From: Azotosporobacter soli
GTDB taxonomy: Bacteria > Bacillota > Negativicutes > SG130
NCBI RefSeq assembly: GCF_030542965.1
Contig: NZ_JAUAOA010000016.1
Coordinates: 1 to 64,000 of the forward strand
DNA length: 64,000 bases
Direction: 5' to 3'
Under the pieces are notes generated by a model, which saw nothing but the letters and a program-made list of their open reading frames with translations, made no database searches and was not told where the DNA came from. Positions within the stretch are counted from its first letter, which is position 1. Every line of letters begins with the position of its first letter. Below are positions 24,962 to 33,215 of this stretch, piece after piece. Position numbers and translations under genes: made by a program.

Positions 24962-26113
24962 ATGAAGCTGGCGTTGCTGAAAAAAATGGGATTAGTTGTG
25001 AAGCGGAGCGTTTTTTTGAGCCTGATATTGTACTGGAGTTATGGTGCTGTACCGTGCCTGGCGGAAGGCGAGGCGGATATTGTGAATGCTCCGGTAACGC
25101 CGTCAGAATCGCTTGCCGCTGAAGTCGCTGAATATCGCATTGTTAATGGTGTGGCTATTTATCCGATTATGCCTGGCAATGACGCGATGGTGCAGGCGCT
25201 TTTGGCCTCGCTTGCTCAAGACCCCAACTTTCAGGGAATTAAAATGACGTTGTATTCGCCGGTTGGAGCAAAGCCTAAAATCTTACTAAGCGGACAAGAT
25301 GATGAAAGTTTGCGCTACGCAGTACAAAAATTAAAAACAATTATGAGCAAAACCGGAAAGCCGCATCGCTTAGTCGTAGCGGCTTATTTGCGCGAAATAT
25401 CAATCAGCAATGATGATGAAGTTGGAATGTCGTGGTTTTCCAATGGAATTCAAGTCGGCCTTACCTCGCCGAATGCGACGACAATAACAAAAGTAGGCCA
25501 CAATCCCAGTACGCGGACGGATACCGGATATACGGTGGCGATGCCGAGCGGCTCAACGGCAAATGTGGTAGGAAATCTGACGAAAACTTTTTCCAAGGGT
25601 AAGGTAGTGGTTGGCAGTGAGGTCACCGTTGTGAACGGAGCGACGGTGCAGATAAAAAATGATGATTCAATGCCGGTTCCTTTGACAGGGAGTAACAAGC
25701 AGGTCACCTTTAATACGCAAACGATCAGCAGCGATCTGACGATAACGCCGACAATTGTGCAATTCAATGCGGAAAAGCCGGAAGAGAGCATTGTGCGGAT
25801 CGATTTTGTGATACAACTTAGCATACCGACCGATACGGTCATATTTAGCGGCGGGTCATCGGCTTCGGAGTATACGACGCAAACCCTGACTGCGACGCAC
25901 TATATCAAAGCGAATAATGAAAAGGTGATTGGCGGCCTGTTTGCAAGCGATACTTGGACGAAAACAAACAGCGGCATTCCGATATTGATGAACATTCCGT
26001 TGTTAAAAAACATTTTTGCCACGGAAAGCCGTAGTTTGCAGCATATGGCTTCCATACTGACGCTTGCCGTACGGATTTTACCGCTCGATAAGGAGGCAGG
26101 CTATGATTATTAG
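24962..26113 (+). CDS. Small secretin-like protein, first of a tandem pair
   Basis: 383 residues from the ATG at 24962 (GGAGG upstream). A signal peptide ends CLA near residue 36. Then comes a short alpha/beta domain resembling the N1 domain of secretins (LLSGQDDESLRYAVQKLKTIM, then RLVVAAYLREISISNDDEVGMSW), followed by a beta-rich domain ending GIPILMNIPLLKNIFATES, which matches the secretin C-terminal IPxLxDIPxLGxLF signature. Secretins form outer-membrane gates in type II and III secretion and type IV pili. This one is roughly half the usual length, has no N0 domain, and no secretion ATPase or inner-membrane platform is encoded nearby. The family is assigned by motif only. Confidence 0.65.
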   Translation: MKLALLKKMGLVVKRSVFLSLILYWSYGAVPCLAEGEADIVNAPVTPSESLAAEVAEYRIVNGVAIYPIMPGNDAMVQALLASLAQDPNFQGIKMTLYSPVGAKPKILLSGQDDESLRYAVQKLKTIMSKTGKPHRLVVAAYLREISISNDDEVGMSWFSNGIQVGLTSPNATTITKVGHNPSTRTDTGYTVAMPSGSTANVVGNLTKTFSKGKVVVGSEVTVVNGATVQIKNDDSMPVPLTGSNKQVTFNTQTISSDLTITPTIVQFNAEKPEESIVRIDFVIQLSIPTDTVIFSGGSSASEYTTQTLTATHYIKANNEKVIGGLFASDTWTKTNSGIPILMNIPLLKNIFATESRSLQHMASILTLAVRILPLDKEAGYDY

Positions 26114-27167
26114 AGGGTATAAAAGCCTGTTGCTTGCGCTACTGATGTTTCTTTTGCTTTTCAATCTGTCTACTGCAAGGGCTGAGGGACAAGAGATATC
26201 GCCGGACGAAATTGTGGTTGAAAACGGAACGGTCATGCTGCCTGTCGTTCACGGCAATGAGCAGGCGGTTGGCGGTTTGCTGCCGTACTTGCAGCAAATG
26301 CCGGAGTTTTCCAATATGACGATGACGCTCCTCCAACCGGTCGGAGCGCCGTCAATGGTATTGCTTTCCGGTTCGGATGAAGGAAGCTTGCGGGTGGCGG
26401 CAGCCAAACTGCAAGGCGTGCTGGCGGAAGGCGGTAAACCATACCGCCTAATAATTTCAGCTTACCTGAGAGAATTGGATATGGCTGACAACCATACGAC
26501 AGGACTGGACTGGTCTGCTCTGACCAGTAACATCACATATGGCGTAAGCGCGCTAAATCGGGTAGTGACTTTCAATCCTACGGTGAGAACGGATTCAGTC
26601 ACATATGGACTGGCGCAGGCTTCTGGCGGCTACTACGGTGTGAATGCGCAACTGACGCGATCGTTGTCCAAAAGCCGCGTAATCATGGGCAGTAACCTCT
26701 ATACGCCGAACGGCGTGCAGGGCGAACTCTTAAGTCAAACGATCGTACCGCTGCAAACAACAGATAGTAATGGCAATTCAACGTTGACGTCTCAAACGAT
26801 CAGCAGCGATGTAAAAATCAAGCCGACGATTGTTAAATACGATCCCAACAATCCGGCGCAAAGCGTGATTAGGTTGGATATTTATATGCAAATGGCGTTA
26901 GTAACAGGAACGGTTCAGGTTGGATCTTCATCAGCGAAGGAATTTTCCACGAAGACGCTGACTTCGATGGGCTATGTCAAAGCCGACTCCAATGTCTATG
27001 TAGTGGGTGTGTTTGCCGGCGATACGGAAACGAAATCGGTCAATGGCATTCCGATTCTGATGAACATACCATTGTTAAAGCAATTGTTCAGTCAACAAAC
27101 AACCCAATTAACGCATAAAGTCGGCGTGCTGACCGTTTCGCTGCGTATCTTGCCGGAAGGCTTTTGA
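26103..27167 (+). CDS. Small secretin-like protein, second of a tandem pair
   Basis: 354 residues, starting inside the preceding gene (11-base overlap, TAAGGAGG upstream), so the two are translationally coupled. Signal peptide about 26 residues ending ARA. It is a diverged duplicate: VVENGTVMLPVVHGNEQ, LLSGSDEGSLRVAAAKLQ, RLIISAYLRELDMADN, QTISSDVKIKPTIVKY and GIPILMNIPLLKQLF align with the first copy. The secretin-like C-terminal motif is retained. The two may assemble into a mixed ring (inference). Followed after 30 bases by an exported Ig-like protein. Confidence 0.65.
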   Translation: MIIRGYKSLLLALLMFLLLFNLSTARAEGQEISPDEIVVENGTVMLPVVHGNEQAVGGLLPYLQQMPEFSNMTMTLLQPVGAPSMVLLSGSDEGSLRVAAAKLQGVLAEGGKPYRLIISAYLRELDMADNHTTGLDWSALTSNITYGVSALNRVVTFNPTVRTDSVTYGLAQASGGYYGVNAQLTRSLSKSRVIMGSNLYTPNGVQGELLSQTIVPLQTTDSNGNSTLTSQTISSDVKIKPTIVKYDPNNPAQSVIRLDIYMQMALVTGTVQVGSSSAKEFSTKTLTSMGYVKADSNVYVVGVFAGDTETKSVNGIPILMNIPLLKQLFSQQTTQLTHKVGVLTVSLRILPEGF

Positions 27168-27197
27168 CGGATACAAAGCGTAAAGTGGAGGGGGGAT

Positions 27198-27893
27198 ATG
27201 ATGGCAATTAAAAAAAGAAACAAATGGGTTATTTGCTTGTTCTGCATATTTGCTTTCGCGTTATTTGGCGTCGGCTTGTTAACGCAGCGCGCCTTTGCGG
27301 CTGAAATTCCTCAAGCGCCCGCTGTTGCGCAGGAAGTGGTGTTGCCGACATTAACTGTAACGTTGCAGGACGAGGATGGAGAACCAATCAGTGACGTCAG
27401 CCTTGCAGCGATAGTAAGTGATGGTACCGGCAGGGAAAAAGAGCGTGTGACAACCGATCTAAATGGAAAAGCGGTATTCAAACGCTTGAAGAGCGGGTCT
27501 TATTATTTTTTTGCGAACATCAATAAGCTTCGTCAGCACGCCGGTTATGGAATGCCGGCAATGGTCAAAGAATTTAAAACATCGCGTTCTTATTATTTGT
27601 CCGAAAGCAGACAATTTGATCTGCAGGAGAATACGGAAAGCACATATACGATCAAACGAAATGAATTTATTTGGTTTGAAACCTATTTGCAAGTTGTGCG
27701 AACTGGAAAAATTATCGTGATGAATAAAAAAATGGGCATGCAACAAATTATTCCGGTGGCATCCATGGATTATTTGCAGATTTACTTACCGATGCGCAGT
27801 CTGTATTATATCGTAACAATAAAAGACGATGATTTTGATTCATGGGTCATGGAGTTTTACGCGCATGAAAATTTGCGTATTGAGTTATTGTAA
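27198..27893 (+). CDS. Exported protein with a prealbumin/SpaA-like Ig domain
   Basis: 231 residues, GTGGAGGGGGG upstream of the ATG. A signal peptide of about 34 residues ends AFA. Residues about 48-105 (LTVTLQDEDGEPISDVSLAA, TTDLNGKAVFKRLKSGSYYF) have the pattern of carboxypeptidase-regulatory or SpaA-type beta-sandwich domains. The C-terminal half (YLQVVRTGKIIVMNKKMGMQ and later) has no recognised homology. It is co-transcribed with the two mini-secretins, so it may be a periplasmic or surface accessory of that assembly. This is context only. Confidence 0.7.
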   Translation: MMAIKKRNKWVICLFCIFAFALFGVGLLTQRAFAAEIPQAPAVAQEVVLPTLTVTLQDEDGEPISDVSLAAIVSDGTGREKERVTTDLNGKAVFKRLKSGSYYFFANINKLRQHAGYGMPAMVKEFKTSRSYYLSESRQFDLQENTESTYTIKRNEFIWFETYLQVVRTGKIIVMNKKMGMQQIIPVASMDYLQIYLPMRSLYYIVTIKDDDFDSWVMEFYAHENLRIELL

Positions 27894-27950
27894 TGTTTGA
27901 AAGTAATACCTTGCAGTAAAAAGAACAATTTCATGAAGGAAAGTCGTCGG

Positions 27951-27998
27951 AAAAGCTGTTTCAACCAGATTGATTTCATCTGGCTGAAGCAGTTTTTG
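27951..27998 (+). terminator. Intrinsic terminator after the secretin-like operon
   Basis: Stem CTGTTTCAACCAGAT/ATCTGGCTGAAGCAG with one mismatch and a wobble pair, 7-base loop, followed by five T. Confidence 0.75.
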
Positions 27999-28329
27999 TC
28001 ATTATAAAGCGGCGCAATAAAATGGATTTTCGGTAAAAGAATATGGAAAAGGAAGGGAGGGCTATCTAATAAATAATGGAATAGAAAAGAAGATTTGGAG
28101 CTGTGGATATTTTGCTCGCTGGCTAATGTTGTTATAGGTAATGCGTGCAGGACTTGCTGCTGAGAAAAATGATTCACCTTCTTCATTCAGCATCGAAGGG
28201 AAAATATTGTGCAAGCGATGTTGTAAAGGTAGGATTAAATTAGAAAAAAAATTGGAATAAAATGGAGGTGAAATTTGAGAAGGGAAAGAAGTGTTACTAA
28301 AGGAGAAAAGCCCAAGGGAGGTTGGTGGC
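27999..28329. other. Intergenic leader of the response-regulator gene
   Basis: About 330 bases with no convincing gene, promoter or known RNA motif. AT-rich. Confidence 0.4.
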
Positions 28330-29514
28330 ATGACAAAGGGCAGTCTTTTATTCGTTGATGATGAACAGGCAATTTTACGGGCGTTGCTTCGCATTTTTCG
28401 CGATAGTGAATATCAAATTCACTTGGCGAGCAGCGGACAGGAAGGGCTTGAAATACTGGAGCGGAATCCTGTGGACTTGGTTATCAGCGACATGCGTATG
28501 CCAGTAATGAATGGCCAACAATTTTTAAGCGAAGTAAAAGAACGGTATCCAAACGTTACGCGGCTTATTTTAAGCGGCTATTCCGATGAGAAGGAAACAT
28601 TTCAAGCTGTCTTGGCTGGAACGGCAAAACTGTATATGCTAAAACCGTGGGATAATGATAAGTTACGTGCAACGCTGGAACAAATTTTTCATTTTAAAAA
28701 AACATTGGAAAACCGAAATCTCTTAGAGCGGATTGAAAAAATGGAAAAACTGCCGACTTTACCGACGCTATACCATGAATTATGCAGTTTAATGGACAAA
28801 GAGGCCGATATTAAAGAGATTGCGGCAAAGATTGAACAGGATCAAGTGATTGCATTGCGAATGCTGCGGATGGCAAATTCCGCTTTATATGGAATACAGA
28901 CAAATTCAGTACAACAGGCGATATCTTTCCTCGGCCTGACGGTAACGAAAAATGTCGTTTTAAGTTGCTCTGTTTTTAACGACATGAAAAGTGATAAAAA
29001 ATTGGCTGGCTTTGTACAATCCCTTTGGGACCATGCGGTGCTATCAAATCGTATCATGCTTGAATTATCAAAAACTTTGCTGAGAAAGAAGTTGAAGGAT
29101 GATTATAGCAGCGTGGGAATCGTACATGATATTGGGAAAATCGCCTTGCTCAATCAATTTGGCGCATCGTATATTGAAATGATTGAAGAGGCCGAAAAAA
29201 ACGCAAAGACATTGATGGAGCTGGAAAAAGATCGGTATGGATTTTCGCACCAGGAGATGGGCGGCTATCTTTTGAACTGGTGGAATTTACCGTATTCATT
29301 TGTCGAAGCGGCCTTGTTTTACCATGAACCAATGCAAGAATCAATTATAAATCGAGAAGGATTATGCCTGCTCCACATTGCCGATCATTATTCCTGGCAA
29401 TCGCTTCGGCATGGTTGCGTTGCATCCTTGGAAGAGAATGTCTTTGCGAAGCTGCAAATCGAAGAAAAAGATTGCGAACAGGTTGTCGAAAAAATTCTTG
29501 CTGAGAAAAAATAG
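28330..29514 (+). CDS. Response regulator with HDOD output domain
   Basis: 394 residues from the ATG at 28330 (AGGGAGG upstream). Receiver domain at about 1-120 with acidic pair D10/D11 and phospho-acceptor D54 (LVISDMRMPVMNG). An HDOD domain at about 135-330 begins LPTLPTLYHELCSLM and contains IAAKIEQDQVIALRMLRMANSALYG and HDIGKIAL. HDOD proteins are HD-related signalling modules without the full HD metal site; some Firmicute and proteobacterial members act in motility, biofilm or two-component control. It is followed by a PAS histidine kinase that is probably its partner. Confidence 0.9.
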   Translation: MTKGSLLFVDDEQAILRALLRIFRDSEYQIHLASSGQEGLEILERNPVDLVISDMRMPVMNGQQFLSEVKERYPNVTRLILSGYSDEKETFQAVLAGTAKLYMLKPWDNDKLRATLEQIFHFKKTLENRNLLERIEKMEKLPTLPTLYHELCSLMDKEADIKEIAAKIEQDQVIALRMLRMANSALYGIQTNSVQQAISFLGLTVTKNVVLSCSVFNDMKSDKKLAGFVQSLWDHAVLSNRIMLELSKTLLRKKLKDDYSSVGIVHDIGKIALLNQFGASYIEMIEEAEKNAKTLMELEKDRYGFSHQEMGGYLLNWWNLPYSFVEAALFYHEPMQESIINREGLCLLHIADHYSWQSLRHGCVASLEENVFAKLQIEEKDCEQVVEKILAEKK

Positions 29515-29572
29515 TAGACCAGAGCAGTGAGAAAAGGTATGGCTAAATAAAAAAAGAAAAGGAGGGGAGGGC

Positions 29573-31375
29573 ATGAAATCAGCCAAAATACTGGAGGAGC
29601 AATTGCGTTTTTGGCAAACGTTGATTGACTCGATTCCAAGTCCAATTTTTTACAAAGATCGCGATTTTCGCTATCGTGGTTGCAACCGAGCTTTTGAAAT
29701 ATATACAGGACGAAAACGTGATGAATTGATTGGCAAAACGGTGGCAGAGTTGTTTGATATTACTCAGGCGCAGATTTATCATGCGAAGGATTTGGATTTG
29801 TTTACCGACGGAGGAGAGCAACGCTATGAAGCTGCGTTGCGTTATGCAGACGGTTCGTTGCATGAAGTGGCGTTCTATAAATCGCTCTATTACAATGAAA
29901 ATAAAGAATTAGAAGGACTGGTCGGTATTATCTTGGATATTACCGAACGAAAACAGGCCGAGAACCGGTTGCGCGACATAAATGAGAAGTTGGAAAAAAT
30001 CGTCGAGGAGCGAACGCAGCATATTCAGAGCATAAATTTGCAGTTGCAGCATGAAGTAGATGTTGCAAAAAAAATGGCGAATGATCTTGCTAAGTCAGAG
30101 GAAAAGTTTCATAAGGCTTTTGATTATTGCGCTGATGCGATCGGGATTGTTCGGCGCGTTGACCGCCGATACCTAGAGGTGAATGAGACTTTTTTGAGAA
30201 TCTTTGGCTATGAAAAAAAAGATGTCATCGGACATTCTTCCAGCGAGTTTAATCTGTGGATGGATAATGAAGACAGAGAGATATCGTATAAAAAGCTGAC
30301 TAGAGACGGGCGTGTTCATGATCAGGAAGCGGTGTGGGTGACCATAAGCGGTGAAAGACGAGTGGGCTTGCATTCCAGTGAAGTCATTGAAATGGATGGA
30401 GAAGAATGTGTGCTGTTTGTCTGGCATGATATCAGTGAACGAAAGAAGGTCGAAGAGGAATTACAGCAAACCAAACAGGAACTGGAACGCAAGGTGGTCG
30501 AACGGACCTGGGAACTGTCGGAAAATATTAAACGATTGACGCAAGCGCAGGAACAAATCGTGTTAAGCGAGAAAATGGCAGGCATCGGGCAACTGGCAGC
30601 TGGCGTAGCGCATGAATTGAATAATCCGATGGGTTTCGTTAAGAGTAATTTTCAAACGATGGATGAATATGTCGGCGTGCTGTCGCAGGCATTTGAAAAA
30701 TACAAAAGGCTACGGATGCTAAGCGAGCAGTCCGGAGTAGAAGAATTGCAAAAAATGAGTTGCGAAGTAGCTGCATTTGAGCAGGAAAAAAGTGTGGGAT
30801 TTATCTTGACGGACTTTGAGGAAATTTGCCGTGACGCAAAGGAAGGGATTGCCAGGGCTAGTGAAATTATTACGGCGCTACGAGCTTTTTCGCGCGTGGA
30901 CAGTGATGGTAAGGTGGACGAATACGATTTGAACGAAGGTGTGCGAACCACATTGATGATTGCCCGCAATGAAACGAAATATGTTGCAACAGTAGAACTG
31001 AAGTTAATGGAAGTTCCCGCAGTGCTTGCTTTGGGCGGGCAGATTAATCAAGTGATACTCAACATAGTGGTCAATGCGGCGCAGGCAATCAAGAGTGCTG
31101 AAATAAAGGACGGGAAAATTTGCGTGACTAGCGAATATGATGAAAAATATGTACGTTGCAGCATTAGCAATAATGGACCGGCAATTCCAGAAAAAATAAG
31201 GGCGCGTATTTTTGAGCCGTTCTTTACAACGAAACCAGTGGGTCAGGGGACTGGAATTGGCTTGAGTCTCTCTTATGACATCATTGTTAATCGTCATAAG
31301 GGAAACCTTTATTTTAACAGTACCGAGCAGAACGGAACGACGTTTGTAATTGAACTTCCTATAACAAGTAACTGA
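29573..31375 (+). CDS. Soluble PAS-PAS sensor histidine kinase
   Basis: 600 residues, no membrane segment. PAS 1 about 10-125 and PAS 2 about 177-290, each followed by a coiled coil (KLEKIVEERTQHIQSINLQ; KQELERKVVERTWELSENIK). The phospho-acceptor histidine is H347 in AAGVAHELNNPMGFV, the type seen with HisKA-like kinases bearing long inserts. The ATPase domain has N-box NIVVNAAQAIK, and G-boxes IFEPFFTTKP and GTGIGLSLSYDII. It presumably senses a cytoplasmic signal through PAS and phosphorylates the HDOD regulator encoded 58 bases upstream (AAGGAGGGGAGG before the ATG). Confidence 0.92.
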   Translation: MKSAKILEEQLRFWQTLIDSIPSPIFYKDRDFRYRGCNRAFEIYTGRKRDELIGKTVAELFDITQAQIYHAKDLDLFTDGGEQRYEAALRYADGSLHEVAFYKSLYYNENKELEGLVGIILDITERKQAENRLRDINEKLEKIVEERTQHIQSINLQLQHEVDVAKKMANDLAKSEEKFHKAFDYCADAIGIVRRVDRRYLEVNETFLRIFGYEKKDVIGHSSSEFNLWMDNEDREISYKKLTRDGRVHDQEAVWVTISGERRVGLHSSEVIEMDGEECVLFVWHDISERKKVEEELQQTKQELERKVVERTWELSENIKRLTQAQEQIVLSEKMAGIGQLAAGVAHELNNPMGFVKSNFQTMDEYVGVLSQAFEKYKRLRMLSEQSGVEELQKMSCEVAAFEQEKSVGFILTDFEEICRDAKEGIARASEIITALRAFSRVDSDGKVDEYDLNEGVRTTLMIARNETKYVATVELKLMEVPAVLALGGQINQVILNIVVNAAQAIKSAEIKDGKICVTSEYDEKYVRCSISNNGPAIPEKIRARIFEPFFTTKPVGQGTGIGLSLSYDIIVNRHKGNLYFNSTEQNGTTFVIELPITSN

Positions 31376-31449
31376 AGTGAAGAAGAGGTTTTTTTCTTGT
31401 TTTGTGGAATTCTACAGTATAGGAATGATTTAAGAATAAGTGAAATGAG

Positions 31450-31923
31450 GTGTCCGTTCTGTTTCGATATTTGCGCTTTCGTTTGGAGTTTTTCATCAAG
31501 ATACTGTCTTTTACAACACTGTTTTTAGCGGTGATGCAGTTGCTTACGTATAAGTGGCCGCTGATCGTATTTTACCTGGCTGGTTTTGTCGGCTACCGCT
31601 GGCTGCTGCAGACGATCAATCCGCAAATGAACTGGCAGAGCCTCTTCAAACAAGTAAAGACGCCTGATTTTTTAGCGAATCCGCCCAAAGAAGAATTGAG
31701 CGAGCTGGAAGCGGCGCAATTGACGAAGTGGCAATGGCAGCTAGCCTTTCTCTTCGGCGTCATCCTCGGTGCGCCGGCGTTGCTTGGCGTATGGTATTTA
31801 GCGTTGGCGGGCTTCGCTGTCGGTTTCTTCTCCTTGTTTTTACTGCTAAGGCTGTATCTGCATTTTTCGGAGAAACAGGCGCGAAAAATAGTTGCTTACT
31901 ATGAGAAACAAAAACAAAAATAA
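31450..31923 (+). CDS. Hypothetical membrane protein, 157 aa
   Basis: Not recognised. GTG start with a weak ribosome site. Two hydrophobic segments near the N-terminus (LSFTTLFLAVMQLL, PLIVFYLAGFVGYRWLL), a soluble middle (about 55-95, rich in Glu and Gln), and two more segments (FLFGVILGAPALLGVWYLAL and following), ending in a Lys/Gln-rich tail. It is followed by a strong terminator, so it may belong to the preceding signalling unit or stand alone. Confidence 0.65.
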   Translation: MSVLFRYLRFRLEFFIKILSFTTLFLAVMQLLTYKWPLIVFYLAGFVGYRWLLQTINPQMNWQSLFKQVKTPDFLANPPKEELSELEAAQLTKWQWQLAFLFGVILGAPALLGVWYLALAGFAVGFFSLFLLLRLYLHFSEKQARKIVAYYEKQKQK

Positions 31924-31940
31924 ACAATTGCTTCATTTAG

Positions 31941-31977
31941 AAAAGGGTCAATGGATTTTATCCGTTGATCCTTTTTG
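31941..31977 (+). terminator. Intrinsic terminator before the exopolysaccharide locus
   Basis: Stem AAAAGGGTCAATGGAT/ATCCGTTGATCCTTTT with G-U pairs, 3-4 base loop and a trailing T run. Confidence 0.88.
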
Positions 31978-32320
31978 TGTGCAGAAAAAGTTCAAAATTA
32001 CGATGGAACAGCTTCGAAAATGCGGCGAGAATACAAAAAAGAAGAATGCCCATAAACGAAAAAAGATGAAGTGAAAAAGAGAAAAAGCAAAGAAAATAAA
32101 ATAAATGAATGGAGCTATGAGAGGAAGATATCGTGTTTTGTGAAGGACTAATAGCTTGATTTTTCGACGTGCCGAATGACATTTATGTAGGGCGATACGT
32201 TTGTGAGGTAATGGCTATATTGACATTTAAAGTGTCAGGAAAGGCGAGTTTTCAAGTAGTTTGCGTCATAAACATGACTGGAAAAAATAAGGAAGTCTTA
32301 AGAAAATATGGGTACTTATT
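31978..32320. other. Upstream region of the exopolysaccharide operon
   Basis: About 340 bases without a credible gene. The one structured element is an imperfect palindrome TGACA-N7-TGTCA at 32221-32237, about 90 bases before the -10 box of the operon promoter, which could be a regulator site. Confidence 0.4.
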
Positions 32321-32324
32321 CTGC

Positions 32325-32330
32325 TATACT
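32325..32330 (+). promoter_or_regulatory. Extended -10 promoter of the exopolysaccharide operon
   Basis: TGC-TATACT forms an extended -10 element (TATACT at 32325-32330). No good -35 box at the standard distance is seen, so an activator may be needed. Transcription would begin near 32337 and run through a 170-base leader. Confidence 0.55.
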
Positions 32331-32360
32331 TAGTAACTAACAGGGCGGAAAAAAGGACAG

Positions 32361-32405
32361 ATGAATATGGATGCAATGAATATTAGTTTTTATTTGGACG
32401 CTTGA
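32361..32405 (+). CDS. Possible 14-residue leader peptide
   Basis: A mini-ORF with the sequence MNMDAMNISFYLDA, preceded by AAAAAGGAC. It lies between the promoter and the leader terminator of the exopolysaccharide operon, the position of an attenuation peptide. It has no run of a single amino acid, so ordinary amino-acid attenuation is not obvious. Confidence 0.35.
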   Translation: MNMDAMNISFYLDA

Positions 32406-32415
32406 ACTAATAGGA

Positions 32416-32428
32416 GCAAGTAGCGTAA
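32416..32428 (+). promoter_or_regulatory. ops-like element in the exopolysaccharide leader
   Basis: The stretch AGCAAGTAGCGTA shares the seven-base core GTAGCGT with the ops pause element (GGCGGTAGCGTG) that recruits RfaH-type NusG paralogues in polysaccharide operons of Proteobacteria. It is placed just before a terminator, as expected for a processive antitermination site. The match is short and no NusG paralogue lies in the window. Confidence 0.35.
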
Positions 32429-32431
32429 CCG

Positions 32432-32463
32432 GCCATCTAAATTTATTTTAGATGGCTTTTTTA
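32432..32463 (+). terminator. Leader terminator of the exopolysaccharide operon
   Basis: Stem GCCATCTAAA/TTTAGATGGC with a 6-base loop followed by a run of T. It lies 43 bases before the first gene of the operon and after its promoter, so it must be overcome for expression. Confidence 0.85.
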
Positions 32464-32505
32464 TTGCTTTTAGAAAACAAGATATGTATAGGCAGGAGGA
32501 TATTC

Positions 32506-33195
32506 GTGAAAAGTCTGATGATAGTTATGGTTATCGCAGTAGTCTTAGTAATTTTACCAGCAAAAGTATCAGCGGAAAATTATGTTTTACGGCCAGGTGA
32601 TGTTATTAGTGTCGATATCGTGAGTTCGGCCGATATTAGCGGAGTTTTTGGGACGCCAAGTCGCAGTAGTACGTCCAGTGGCTTGGGGTTCGGTGGGTTG
32701 ACGTTGCAGGAGGTTACGGTTCGTCCGGATGGAATGGTTTCGATTCCATTGGTTGGCGAAGTAAATGTGGATGGAATGTCTCCGAGTGAGGTTTCAGCGT
32801 TTATTGTTGAACGGTTGAATCGGTATCTTGTAGAGCCGCCAAATGTAAGTGTGAATTTAGTGAAAGTCCATATGACTAGAATCTACGTGTTGGGGCAGGT
32901 AAACCATCCGGGAGCATTTGAACTAGGGAAAAATATCAGTTTAGTAGATGCGATAGCCATGGCAGGTGGTTGGACGGATGGCGCGGCCAAGAAAAAGATA
33001 TCTATTATTCGTAAGAACATGCAGGTTGAACCGACGAAGGTAAACTTACTGGATGTGCTTGAAAAGGGCGATACCAGCAAAAATTTGGTGTTGAACGAGG
33101 GCGATATTGTGTATTTGAGCAGCAATGGAAAAATTGATTTTATTAGAGATATTGTACCGTTTATCAATACCTCATATGAAATCAGGCATTATTAG
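32506..33195 (+). CDS. Wza-type polysaccharide export protein
   Basis: 229 residues from the GTG at 32506 (CAGGAGGA upstream). Signal peptide of about 24 residues ending VSA, without a lipobox Cys. Polysaccharide export domain about 28-120 (NYVLRPGDVISVDIV; VTVRPDGMVSIPLVGEVNVDGMSPSEVSAFI) and an SLBB domain about 125-175 (RIYVLGQVNHPGAFEL). Wza-family proteins build the periplasmic/outer-membrane channel for capsule or exopolysaccharide. Its presence supports an outer membrane in this organism. It is short, lacking the C-terminal amphipathic helix of E. coli Wza. Confidence 0.88.
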   Translation: MKSLMIVMVIAVVLVILPAKVSAENYVLRPGDVISVDIVSSADISGVFGTPSRSSTSSGLGFGGLTLQEVTVRPDGMVSIPLVGEVNVDGMSPSEVSAFIVERLNRYLVEPPNVSVNLVKVHMTRIYVLGQVNHPGAFELGKNISLVDAIAMAGGWTDGAAKKKISIIRKNMQVEPTKVNLLDVLEKGDTSKNLVLNEGDIVYLSSNGKIDFIRDIVPFINTSYEIRHY

Positions 33196-33215
33196 AGAGG
33201 TCGGAGGTTGAGTTC

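Noticed and set aside
24744-24965. 73-codon frame before the first mini-secretin
   Set aside because: It begins in the loop of a terminator hairpin and its Lys-rich sequence has no support.
31892-32182. Short frames on both strands after the membrane protein at 31450
   Set aside because: They cross a terminator and have low-complexity Lys/Ser-rich sequence without ribosome sites.
32337-32463. c-di-GMP-I (GEMM) riboswitch in the exopolysaccharide leader
   Set aside because: Short pieces resemble GEMM (GGACGC, GTAGCGTAACCGG), but the two-stem order and tetraloop/receptor are not visible, so I do not call it.
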